A stretch of 5,235 bases of DNA from Clostridiales bacterium (lineage in GTDB: Bacteria > Bacillota > Clostridia > Peptostreptococcales > T1SED10-28), in the NCBI GenBank assembly GCA_007134725.1, contig SLKF01000234.1, positions 1 through 5,235 of the forward strand. Reading direction: 5' to 3'. A program made the translations under genes and the position numbers. Below, piece by piece: positions 1-5,235 of the stretch (positions are counted from its first letter, which is position 1; every line of letters begins with the position of its first letter). The notes beneath the pieces are model-generated. The model saw nothing but the letters and a program-made list of their open reading frames with translations, did no database searches and was not told the origin of the DNA.

Positions 1-1508
1 TCCAACCGCCCGTAACGAATATTATCCATCACGGTACCGGTAAATAAATGCACATCCTGCAGGACCATTCCCAAGGATTTTCGAAGATCCTTTTTTCTGA
101 TTTCTTGGATGTTGATCCCGTCGTAATGGATGGTCCCCTGATGAATATCGTAAAAACGATTGATCAAATTGGTAATGGTGGTCTTTCCCGCTCCGGTGGC
201 TCCCACAAGGGCCACTTTCTCTCCGGGCTTGGCATAAAGACTGACGTTTTTTAAGACCGGTTCTTCCGGTTGATAGGCAAAATCCAGGTTTTGAATACTG
301 ACATCCCCAAGCAGCGGGATGTATTCGAAATATCCGCTCTCAGCGGGTTTCTTCCAATACCAGGGAGCCAATGGATCTGTGGTTTCTTCATATAGATTCT
401 CTTTTTCATAGGCATGAACCAAACGGATATTACCGGTATCCTCTTCCGGCGCTACATCCAAATGCTCAAAGATCCGCTCTGCCCCGGCGAGGGCCATAAT
501 TACGAAGTTCAGCTGTTGGGATACCTGGGCGATGGGCTGTATTAAACTTCTGGAAAGCTGTAAAAAAGAAGCGATCACCCCCAGGGTAATGACATCGGTC
601 CCGGTCAGACTGATATTGGTGACCCCGGCGATGGCAAGACCCCCGCCGACAATAGCCAACAAAACGTATAAAATGTATCCTAAATTATTCATAATCGGCA
701 TTAAAATATTGGCGAAGGTATTGGCCGCCGTAGCGTTTTCTCCCAGTTCCTCATTTAAGCCGTCAAAGGTTTCCTTAACCTTCTCCTCATGATTAAAGAC
801 CTTAACCACTTTTACTCCCTGGATCATCTCTTCGATGTAGCCGTTTACCGCACCGAGGCTTTTTTGCTGGGCGATAAAATGCTTATGGGAATTGCCGGCA
901 ATCTTCTTAACCACCTGCAGCACGATGAAAATAAAAGCGAGGGACAGCAGCGTCAACCAGATACTAAGGTAAAGCATGGCAAACAGCACCGCAACAATGG
1001 TGGTAATCGATACCATAAACTGGGGCAGACTCTGGGCAATCATCTGTCTAAGGGTGTCGATGTCGTTGCTGTAGTAACTCATCACGTCCCCATGACTTTT
1101 TTTATCAAAGTAGCCGATGGGAAGTTCCTGCATATTGGTAAACATATCATCCCGAATTTTTTTTAAGGTTCCCTGGGAGATTCGGACCATGATCAGGCTA
1201 TAGGCCAGGGTGGAAAGAATCCCGAGTACATAAATGCCCCCCATAATCATCAGCACCCGTAACAGTCCGGAATACTCCGGCACCGCCTCTAACAGAAGGG
1301 GAGCGATGTAGTTGTCAATCAGGATCTGTAAAAACAGGGCCCCGCCCGCATTGGCGGCGGAACTGATGAGAATGGTCAGCCCCACGATGAATAGCAGGGC
1401 TTTGTAGCCTCCGATATAGGTAAAGAGTCTTTTAAAGATTTTCAGGCTCGAGGATTTATTCTTGGAGATTTTCGCGGCCCGTTGGATGGCATCATCGCTT
1501 CTACTCAT
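1..1508 (-). CDS. ABC exporter half-transporter, canonical ATP-site subunit (partial, C-terminus off the left edge)
   Basis: This is a permease-ATPase fusion that should form a heterodimeric inner-membrane exporter with the product of the gene just upstream. The frame is open for 502 codons from the ATG at 1508 to the window edge. A transmembrane domain covers about residues 30-325, with hydrophobic segments near 35-62, 82-107, 160-202 and 268-322, and the family's EEMIQGVKVVKVFN coupling region at 226-239. The nucleotide-binding domain starts near 402, with a canonical Walker A (GATGAGKTT, 436-444) and a Q-loop (LQD, Gln484), then ends at VMDNIRYGRL. Signature, Walker B and switch His lie outside the window, so their intactness cannot be checked. 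The linker (about 345-402) is long and Trp-rich (WYWKKP). AAAGGAGG at 1517-1524, 8 nt before the ATG, supports the start. The 8-bp overlap with the upstream gene suggests translational coupling. Substrate unknown; multidrug or peptide export is a family-level guess. Confidence 0.93.
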   Translation of the reverse strand, partial: MSRSDDAIQRAAKISKNKSSSLKIFKRLFTYIGGYKALLFIVGLTILISSAANAGGALFLQILIDNYIAPLLLEAVPEYSGLLRVLMIMGGIYVLGILSTLAYSLIMVRISQGTLKKIRDDMFTNMQELPIGYFDKKSHGDVMSYYSNDIDTLRQMIAQSLPQFMVSITTIVAVLFAMLYLSIWLTLLSLAFIFIVLQVVKKIAGNSHKHFIAQQKSLGAVNGYIEEMIQGVKVVKVFNHEEKVKETFDGLNEELGENATAANTFANILMPIMNNLGYILYVLLAIVGGGLAIAGVTNISLTGTDVITLGVIASFLQLSRSLIQPIAQVSQQLNFVIMALAGAERIFEHLDVAPEEDTGNIRLVHAYEKENLYEETTDPLAPWYWKKPAESGYFEYIPLLGDVSIQNLDFAYQPEEPVLKNVSLYAKPGEKVALVGATGAGKTTITNLINRFYDIHQGTIHYDGINIQEIRKKDLRKSLGMVLQDVHLFTGTVMDNIRYGRL

Positions 1509-3258
1509 GGATTTGACCTCCTTTCACTTGGGAATCGTAAACTTCGCGGTAAATACCGCCATGTTGCAGCAGTTCTTCGTGGGTGCCCTCTTCTTTAATT
1601 TTTCCTTCATCCAGGACGATGATTCGATCCGCATCCTTAACCGAGGCGATTCGCTGGGCAATGATGATTTTGGTGGTGTCGGGAATCTTTCCTAGCATGG
1701 CCCTTCGAATTTTGGCATCGGTGGCGGTGTCCACGGCACTGGTGGAATCGTCAAGAATTAGGATCTTCGGATTTTTGAGTAGGGCCCGGGCGATGGTCAG
1801 CCGCTGCTTTTGTCCTCCGGATACGTTGCTGCCGCCCTGATCAATGGGGGTATCATATCCTTTCGGAAAGGTGCTGATAAATTCCGTAGCCTGGGCGAGA
1901 TCCGCGGCCTCCTCAATTTCCTGATCCGTTGCCTGCTGATTTCCCCAAAGTAGGTTTTCTCGAAGGGTTCCGGAGAAAAGCACATTCTTTTGCAAAACCA
2001 CGGCCACTTCCTCTCGAAGGGCGGTTAAATCATAATCCCGAACATCCCGTCCACCGACGAGTACCCGGCCGTCACTGACGTCGTAGAGTCTGGGAATCAA
2101 TTGGATCAAACTGCTTTTAGAGGACCCGGTTCCGCCGATGATCCCTAAGGTCTCCCCAGCGGAAAGGTGAAGGTTAATATCCGAGAGTACGGGTTTTTCC
2201 GCCTCTTTTGCGTATCGAAAGCTCACATTTTCAAAGACCACCTCTCCTGAGGCAATCTCCTTCGAAGCATTCTTTTTAGAGGTAAGGGTACTTTTTTCAT
2301 CCAACACTTCCACAATTCTTTCGGCAGAAGCTCTGGAAATCGTCATCATGACCAAAACCATGGAAAACATCATCAAACTCATTAAAATCTGCATGGTATA
2401 GGTCATCAAACTCATCAGTTGGCCCGTACTGAGGCCCAGATCCGGATTGTTTCCGCTGGCGATGATAATACGGGCTCCGAACCAGGATAAAAGGATCATG
2501 GAGGCGTAGATCACAAACTGCATCAAGGGCATGGTAAAGGCCAGGAGGCGCTCCGCTTTATAAAATCCGTCGTAAATGGATTGGGAAATTTCCTTAAACT
2601 TTTCTTTTTCATATTCTTCCCGATTAAAGGTTTTTACCACTCGGATGCCCCGCAGATTTTCCTGAACCACCCGGTTCATAAGGTCATAGGTTTTAAAGAC
2701 CCGCCTAAAAATGGGAAAGGCGTTTCGAATAATAAAATAGAGACCCACTGCCAGAATGGGAAGCATGGCCAAAAAGATCATGGATAAGCGGGGGTTGATC
2801 TGAAAGGCAGCGATTAAGGCAAAGGTAAGCATTACCGGACTTCGAGCTGCCATACGCACCACCATCTGAAAGGACTGCTGTACATAGGTAATATCCGTGG
2901 TCAGCCGGGTAATCAGACTGGAAGTATTAAATTTATCAATATTGGCGAAGGATAATTCCTGAATATGATAGAAAAGATCCTTCCGTAAGTTTTTTGCAAA
3001 ACCCGCAGAGGCGATGGCGGCGTGTTTTCCCGCTAAAGCCCCGAGCAGGAGGGCAACAAAGGCGACGACTAATAAGAGTCCCCCCATTCGAAAGATAACC
3101 CCCATATCCCCGGCATCGATTCCCCGGTCGATGATGTAGGCCATGAAAAAGGGGATCAACACTTCCAGGAAGACTTCCAAACTGACGTACAAAGGGGCTT
3201 TTAAGGCATTTTTGCGATACTGCTTAAGGCTTTGCAAGAGTCTTTTGATCATATACAT
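1501..3258 (-). CDS. ABC exporter half-transporter, degenerate ATP-site subunit
   Basis: A 585-residue fused permease-ATPase, the first gene of a two-gene exporter operon. Six membrane segments lie at about 24-46, 54-77, 140-154, 158-177, 238-267 and 280-308, with the coupling motif RGIRVVKTFNREEYEKE at 202-218. The ATPase domain shows Walker A GGTGSSKSS (375-383, Ser before the Lys instead of Gly), Q-loop Gln423, signature NVSGGQKQR (478-486), Walker B ILILDD (499-504) with Asp504 where the catalytic Glu is expected, D-loop SAVD (507-510), and a switch motif AQR with Gln535 replacing the usual His. From family knowledge, these changes mark the degenerate subunit of heterodimeric exporters such as TM287/288, LmrCD and BmrCD, so the active site should depend on the partner encoded at 1-1508. 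I chose ATG 3258 over ATG 3279 because GGAGG at 3267-3271 is spaced 8 nt before it and would be inside the gene otherwise. Substrate unknown. Confidence 0.95.
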   Translation of the reverse strand: MYMIKRLLQSLKQYRKNALKAPLYVSLEVFLEVLIPFFMAYIIDRGIDAGDMGVIFRMGGLLLVVAFVALLLGALAGKHAAIASAGFAKNLRKDLFYHIQELSFANIDKFNTSSLITRLTTDITYVQQSFQMVVRMAARSPVMLTFALIAAFQINPRLSMIFLAMLPILAVGLYFIIRNAFPIFRRVFKTYDLMNRVVQENLRGIRVVKTFNREEYEKEKFKEISQSIYDGFYKAERLLAFTMPLMQFVIYASMILLSWFGARIIIASGNNPDLGLSTGQLMSLMTYTMQILMSLMMFSMVLVMMTISRASAERIVEVLDEKSTLTSKKNASKEIASGEVVFENVSFRYAKEAEKPVLSDINLHLSAGETLGIIGGTGSSKSSLIQLIPRLYDVSDGRVLVGGRDVRDYDLTALREEVAVVLQKNVLFSGTLRENLLWGNQQATDQEIEEAADLAQATEFISTFPKGYDTPIDQGGSNVSGGQKQRLTIARALLKNPKILILDDSTSAVDTATDAKIRRAMLGKIPDTTKIIIAQRIASVKDADRIIVLDEGKIKEEGTHEELLQHGGIYREVYDSQVKGGQIHE

Positions 3259-3266
3259 AGATTTAT

Positions 3267-3271
3267 CCTCC
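3267..3271 (-). promoter_or_regulatory. Ribosome binding site that sets the start of the degenerate ABC subunit
   Basis: GGAGG on the minus strand, 8 nt before ATG 3258. The longer in-frame ATG at 3279 has only TTTTTAGCAAA before it and no Shine-Dalgarno, so the annotated protein should lack the seven residues MKTEDKS. ATG 3252 is also in frame, but its 14-nt spacing is too long. Confidence 0.8.
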
Positions 3272-3281
3272 GTTTTCATTT

Positions 3282-3295
3282 TGCTAAAAATAGCA
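3282..3295. repeat. Inverted repeat TGCTA-N4-TAGCA upstream of the ABC operon
   Basis: Perfect 5-bp arms around AAAA, just upstream of the ABC operon's ribosome binding site and overlapping the candidate -10 at 3292-3297. The position suits a repressor site that blocks the ABC operon promoter, but the arms are short and no regulator gene is in the window. Confidence 0.35.
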
Positions 3296-3300
3296 TACCA
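3292..3300 (-). promoter_or_regulatory. Candidate extended -10 promoter for the ABC operon
   Basis: On the minus strand TGG-TATGCT is an extended -10 element (TGn plus a 4/6 match to TATAAT). It would start transcription near 3285 and leave about 25 nt of leader before ATG 3258. There is no good -35 at 17 bp. TTGTAC (plus 3318-3323) is 20 bp away from TATGCT. An alternative -10, TACAAT (plus 3315-3320), also lacks a good -35. This is a weak call. Confidence 0.3.
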
Positions 3301-3314
3301 TATTAATTTGAGTC

Positions 3315-3324
3315 ATTGTACAAT
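3315..3324. repeat. Perfect 10-bp palindrome ATTGTACAAT in the divergent region
   Basis: A self-complementary 10-mer, midway in the 218-bp gap between the leftward ABC operon and the rightward EamA gene. It contains a TACAAT hexamer on the minus strand and could be an operator for the ABC operon. A 10-mer palindrome in AT-rich DNA may also be chance. Confidence 0.25.
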
Positions 3325-3369
3325 ATTTATCAGACAAACGAAGAATATTTTGCAACGGCAAAAACCCAT

Positions 3370-3386
3370 AGGAGGCATCGTCTCCT
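3370..3386. repeat. Inverted repeat AGGAG-N7-CTCCT before the EamA promoter
   Basis: Perfect 5-bp arms at 3370-3374 and 3382-3386, ending 2 bp before the -35 hexamer of the EamA gene promoter. It could be an operator or activator site for this promoter. The arms resemble Shine-Dalgarno sequence, but no start codon follows the left arm at a proper distance. Confidence 0.35.
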
Positions 3387-3388
3387 TA

Positions 3389-3417
3389 TTGATCGTGGTC
3401 CATTTACATGGTACTAT
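3389..3417 (+). promoter_or_regulatory. Sigma-A type promoter for the EamA transporter gene
   Basis: TTGATC at 3389-3394 and TACTAT at 3412-3417 are separated by exactly 17 bp and match the -35 and -10 consensus at four positions each. Transcription would start near 3424, giving a leader of about 53 nt before ATG 3477. A second AT-rich hexamer, TAAAAT at 3449-3454, has TTGTAT only 15 bp upstream and is less convincing. Confidence 0.6.
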
Positions 3418-3476
3418 TTAGAGGAAGTTGTATGAAAAAAAAGCAGTGTAAAATATCATAATGAGGAGAATGTTTT

Positions 3477-4370
3477 ATGGAGGGGAAAAAGAAAAAATAC
3501 TTATCGGATCTTAGCTTATTATTTGTGGCCTTTGCCTGGGGTGGAGGGTTCGTGGTGGTCAAAGACACCTTGGATAGCATGACCCCTATGTATATCATGG
3601 CTTTTCGTTTTGTCCTTGCCACGGTGGTGGTGTACCTGGCCCTTCATCGCTGGATGGGGAAAATTGATAAAAAGGATTTGCTGAAAGGTTCCGTGGTGGG
3701 GGTTTTCCTGTATCTGGCCTTTGCTTTTCAAACCGTGGGGCTTCAATATACCACGGCCTCAAAACAGGGTTTTTTAACCGCGACCTATGTGGTCATGGTG
3801 CCGCTAATCTTTATGATTCTGTATCGAAAGATCCCGCGAATGAAAATCTTTGTTGCCAGTATATTAACCCTTATCGGGATTGCGCTCATGGTGTTGGACG
3901 GCGGCTTAACCTTTAACCAGGGGGATCTGTTGACCTTGGTTTGCGCCTTTTTCTTTGCCCTTCATATCATCGCCATCGAATATTTTGCAAAAAACATGCA
4001 TGTGTTTAAGTTGGCCTTTATTCAAATAGCCGTGGCGGCCATTCTGTTCGTAATCTCCGCCCTGGTTGCAGAGCCCATGCCGGAAGAAATCACGGCCCGC
4101 TCCTGGTGGGCGATTGTGTATATGGGGGTGATCTCCACCTTTGCCTGTTTTACCGTTCAAACCGTGGCTCAAAAACATACCCCCTCCAGTCATGTGTCCA
4201 TAATCATGTCCTTAGAAGCGGTTTTTGCAACGTTGTTAGGGGTACTGCTGCTAAGTGAAGTATTCACAATGGAGATGGTAATTGGGGCGTCGCTGATCTT
4301 TGTGGCCATCCTGATCATTGAGCTGTGGGGAATAAAGGACAGCGGGACGGAGCAATTGTCCTCCACTTAA
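3477..4370 (+). CDS. EamA/DMT-family transporter (ten-helix drug/metabolite permease)
   Basis: A 297-residue membrane protein with two tandem EamA repeats, the usual length for this family. Ten hydrophobic segments are visible at about 10-28, 37-56, 69-88, 97-116, 122-141, 149-169, 177-198, 209-230, 238-259 and 265-285. Family-typical stretches are FAWGGGFVVVKD (19-30), GLQYTTASKQGFLTATYVVM (88-107) at the end of helix 3 and start of helix 4, and SLEAVFATLLGVLLLSE (245-261) in helix 9. The Lys-rich N-terminus (EGKKKK) should face the cytoplasm. DMT proteins usually export amino acids, drugs or metabolites; nothing here fixes the substrate. GAGGAG at 3463-3468, 8 nt before the ATG, supports the start. 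It has its own promoter, is divergent from the ABC exporter and ends at its own terminator, so it is probably transcribed alone. Residues 287-296 (KDSGTEQLSS) are encoded by a repeated element and are probably not part of the ancestral protein. Confidence 0.93.
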   Translation: MEGKKKKYLSDLSLLFVAFAWGGGFVVVKDTLDSMTPMYIMAFRFVLATVVVYLALHRWMGKIDKKDLLKGSVVGVFLYLAFAFQTVGLQYTTASKQGFLTATYVVMVPLIFMILYRKIPRMKIFVASILTLIGIALMVLDGGLTFNQGDLLTLVCAFFFALHIIAIEYFAKNMHVFKLAFIQIAVAAILFVISALVAEPMPEEITARSWWAIVYMGVISTFACFTVQTVAQKHTPSSHVSIIMSLEAVFATLLGVLLLSEVFTMEMVIGASLIFVAILIIELWGIKDSGTEQLSST

Positions 4371-4399
4371 AGGACAGGGGGACGGAGTAATTGTCCTCC
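4334..4399. repeat. Two tandem copies of a 31-bp GGACA...TGTCC palindromic element
   Basis: Copies at 4334-4364 and 4369-4399 differ at only two of 31 positions (C/G at the tenth base, C/T at the twentieth) and repeat with a 35-bp period. Each has perfect 6-bp arms AGGACA and TGTCCT around a 15-base GGGACGGAG-containing core. The first copy supplies the last codons of the EamA gene, and the TAA stop overlaps the start of the second copy. From memory, and not checked, the core resembles dispersed GGGGACGG...TTGTCC sequences found in many clostridial genomes, sometimes near IS200-type or RAYT transposases. No transposase is in this window. It has no T-run on the plus strand, so it is not itself a terminator. 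Confidence 0.8.
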
Positions 4400-4410
4400 T
4401 CAAAATAACT

Positions 4411-4462
4411 ACCGCCTCAGGGTATCGGCATGTTCGATCCTTCAGGGGGTTTTCTTTTTTTT
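4411..4462 (+). terminator. Rho-independent terminator after the EamA gene
   Basis: A hairpin of about 15 pairs joins 4411-4427 to 4435-4450 with loop GCATGTT. Pairs include ACC with GGT at the base and ATCG with CGAT at the top. There are two mismatches, one G-T pair and one bulged T. It runs straight into TTTTCTTTTTTTT at 4450-4462. This separates the EamA transcript from the unit beginning at about 4609. Confidence 0.82.
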
Positions 4463-4581
4463 GTTATTCTTTCTGTTTTTCCTGCATCGCTTCATGTGCC
4501 TTTGTTTTAGCAGTGGAAACCAGCGTTCTTTTGTTTTTGGAGAAGGACCAGGTCCCTCGCCTCCGATCAGATCTCTAAAAG
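4463..4581. other. Gene-free region upstream of the sigma-54-like promoter, with a GGACC-A-GGTCC dyad
   Basis: I see no credible gene here; the open frame running through it lacks a ribosome binding site and reads T-rich DNA. The left half is T- and pyrimidine-rich, continuing the terminator tail. The only structure is the dyad GGACC-A-GGTCC at 4545-4555, about 55-65 bp before the predicted transcription start, within a larger imperfect GGAG (4539-4542) / CTCC (4561-4564) frame. Sigma-54 promoters need an upstream activator site, and this is the only visible candidate, though it is closer than usual. Confidence 0.35.
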
Positions 4582-4598
4582 TTGGCATGTTAATTGCG
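4582..4598 (+). promoter_or_regulatory. Candidate sigma-54 (RpoN/SigL) -24/-12 promoter
   Basis: TTGGCATG-N4-TTGCG matches the sigma-54 consensus TTGGCACG-N4-TTGCW except at one base in each half. The invariant GG (4584-4585) and GC (4596-4597) are separated by the required 10 bp. Transcription would start near 4609, giving a short leader of about 15 nt before ATG 4624. As a sigma-A promoter the same DNA is poor: TTGGCA is only 13 bp from TATTAA, and 16 bp from the poor hexamer TAATAG. The call depends on pattern alone, since neither RpoN nor an enhancer-binding protein is in the window. Confidence 0.6.
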
Positions 4599-4610
4599 AG
4601 TATTAATAGT

Positions 4611-4617
4611 AGGAGGG
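4611..4617 (+). promoter_or_regulatory. Ribosome binding site that sets the RseC-like start
   Basis: AGGAGGG lies 6 nt before ATG 4624. A longer frame could begin at the TTG at 4594, but it would overlap the promoter and contain this site, so ATG 4624 is preferred. Confidence 0.85.
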
Positions 4618-4623
4618 AGATTC

Positions 4624-5052
4624 ATGGAGAATATTGGTGTCGTAAAAAAAACAGAAGGTAATGAAGCGGTTGTGGAAATTCAGCGAACCAGTGCTTGCGG
4701 AGAAAGCTGTGCATCCTGCAAAGGGGGCTGCATACCGACTAAAAGGTATGTAGAGGTTGTGAATCTTTCCGAAGCTAAAGTAGGACAACGGGTAAAGATA
4801 GAACTTCAAACAAAAAAAGTACTGAATGCCGCAATGATTATGTATCTGTTGCCCCTGCTAAGTACCTTTATCGGCGTGCTACTGGGTATTTGGGTCGGTG
4901 GAAATATGGGAGACGGAAGCAATCAAGAGACCATCGGTATTGTTACCGGATTGATTTTTCTGGGTCTGTCCTTCTTCGGTATTCACATATGGGACCGTAA
5001 TAGGAAAAACAAGGAAAAAGTAGAGATCGTGATTTCGAAAATTATTGAGTGA
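4624..5052 (+). CDS. SoxR-reducing / RseC-MucC family membrane protein
   Basis: A 142-residue protein with the RseC/MucC layout: an N-terminal domain opening MENIGVVKKTEGNEAVVEIQ, a four-cysteine cluster CX3CX2CX3C (Cys25, 29, 32, 36), a small beta-rich stretch ending VGQRVKIELQ (53-62), two membrane helices (about 66-91 and 103-122), and a charged cytoplasmic tail (WDRNRKNKEKVE). Length and order agree with E. coli RseC, which helps regulate sigma-E and contributes to reducing SoxR. Neither role can be assumed here, because the RseA/sigma-E system belongs to Gram-negative bacteria. The cluster probably binds an iron-sulfur centre or does thiol electron transfer; that is inference. It follows a sigma-54-like promoter and precedes a Cys-Cys microprotein on the same strand, 67 bp later, with no terminator between, so co-transcription is likely. 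Confidence 0.85.
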   Translation: MENIGVVKKTEGNEAVVEIQRTSACGESCASCKGGCIPTKRYVEVVNLSEAKVGQRVKIELQTKKVLNAAMIMYLLPLLSTFIGVLLGIWVGGNMGDGSNQETIGIVTGLIFLGLSFFGIHIWDRNRKNKEKVEIVISKIIE

Positions 5053-5105
5053 AGCAATTGCGTCAAGAAACTTAATGAAGAATCATCGTAAAGCATCTGA
5101 TTAAA

Positions 5106-5114
5106 GGGAGGTGA
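5106..5114 (+). promoter_or_regulatory. Strong ribosome binding site for a TTG-started small gene
   Basis: GGGAGGTGA is an almost full anti-16S match, 5 nt before TTG 5120 (8 nt from GGAGG). No ATG or GTG is in frame at a suitable distance: the next in-frame ATG, at 5141, would be 29 nt from GGAGG. This site is what makes the TTG start credible. Confidence 0.75.
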
Positions 5115-5119
5115 GTCCT

Positions 5120-5235
5120 TTGAAAAAATTCTTCGAAAGCATGTTAAAGTCTATTGAAGAGGCCAATAAGCAGAATTTCGGCAACAAAAAAATGGACTGC
5201 TGCGATTTGAATCAAGGAGGGAATGGAAATACAAA
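5120..5235 (+). CDS. Small Cys-Cys protein resembling 'LDCC motif' putative metal-binding proteins (partial, runs off the right edge)
   Basis: The frame opens at TTG 5120 and stays open for 38 codons to the edge. It reads MKKFFESMLKSIEEANKQNF, then GNKKMDCCDLNQGGNGNT. A basic amphipathic helix-like N-terminus is followed by an MDCCDLN motif with Cys27 and Cys28. From memory this resembles very short proteins of Clostridia annotated as LDCC-motif putative metal-binding proteins, with Met here in place of Leu; I could not check this. Such proteins are only about 40-50 residues, so the gene probably ends soon after the window. It has no signal peptide or membrane segment. The 67 bp before it hold no clear promoter or terminator, so it is likely co-transcribed with the RseC-like gene. 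A metal, cluster or thiol role is a guess from the cysteine pair and the neighbour. Confidence 0.65.
   Translation, partial: MKKFFESMLKSIEEANKQNFGNKKMDCCDLNQGGNGNT

Noticed and set aside
532..1166. Plus-strand open frames inside the ABC region
   Set aside because: They lie antisense to the second ABC gene, whose frame is continuous and matches the family along its whole length; no family-like protein or proper ribosome binding site was seen for them.
3259..3279. Seven-residue N-terminal extension of the degenerate ABC subunit (ATG 3279)
   Set aside because: The ribosome binding site lies inside this extension, so ATG 3258 is the better start.
3143..3421. Plus-strand 92-codon open frame spanning the start of the ABC operon and the divergent region
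   Set aside because: It overlaps the ABC gene's start and the promoter region and reads as low-quality sequence; no ribosome binding site.
3519..4193. Minus-strand open frames opposite the EamA gene
   Set aside because: His/Gly-rich products typical of antisense translation of a membrane protein gene; no ribosome binding site or family resemblance.
4334..4399. Tandem element read as a short CRISPR array or as the terminator
   Set aside because: Two units with only a 4-bp gap leave no spacers, and no T-run follows either hairpin on the plus strand; the real terminator is at 4411-4462.
4461..4661. Plus-strand 66-codon frame starting in the terminator tail
   Set aside because: It begins within the T-run, has no ribosome binding site, and overlaps the sigma-54-like promoter and the RseC-like start in another frame.
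5215..5225. AGGAGG followed by ATG, as a possible start of a further gene
   Set aside because: The ATG is only 2 nt after AGGAGG, too close to work, and the sequence also codes in frame for Gln-Gly-Gly of the microprotein. A start just outside the window cannot be excluded.

Overview
The window looks like an accessory stretch of a Gram-positive, probably clostridial (Bacillota), chromosome. This is inferred from strong AGGAGG-type ribosome binding sites before every gene, moderate G+C by eye, a TTG start, a heterodimeric ABC exporter of the type common in Firmicutes, and a small cysteine-pair protein resembling 'LDCC motif' proteins known from Clostridia. No RNA gene, CRISPR array, transposase or phage gene was seen. 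The species cannot be fixed from the sequence.

Left part (1-3258, minus strand): a two-gene operon for a heterodimeric type IV ABC exporter. The first gene (1501-3258) has a degenerate nucleotide-binding site, with Asp for the catalytic Glu and Gln for the switch His. The second gene starts inside the last codons of the first (8-bp overlap) and runs off the left edge after its Walker A and Q-loop. Its Walker A is canonical, so the pair fits the TM287/288, LmrCD and BmrCD pattern of one weak and one active ATP site. The substrate is unknown.

Middle (3259-4462): a divergent intergenic region of 218 bp carries a good sigma-A promoter for the rightward gene, a weaker candidate for the ABC operon, and three short dyads that could be operators. 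The rightward gene (3477-4370) is a ten-helix EamA/DMT transporter. Its last codons and the DNA just after them are two near-identical 31-bp copies of a GGACA...TGTCC element, 35 bp apart. A convincing rho-independent terminator follows.

Right part (4463-5235, plus strand): a separate unit begins with a close match to a sigma-54 (-24/-12) promoter directly before a small membrane protein with a CX3CX2CX3C cluster (RseC/SoxR-reducing family, 4624-5052). After a 67-bp gap comes the start of a microprotein with a Cys-Cys pair (TTG start, 5120 to the right edge). The shared theme is thiol, iron-sulfur or metal chemistry under possible sigma-54 control. This is the least ordinary part of the window.
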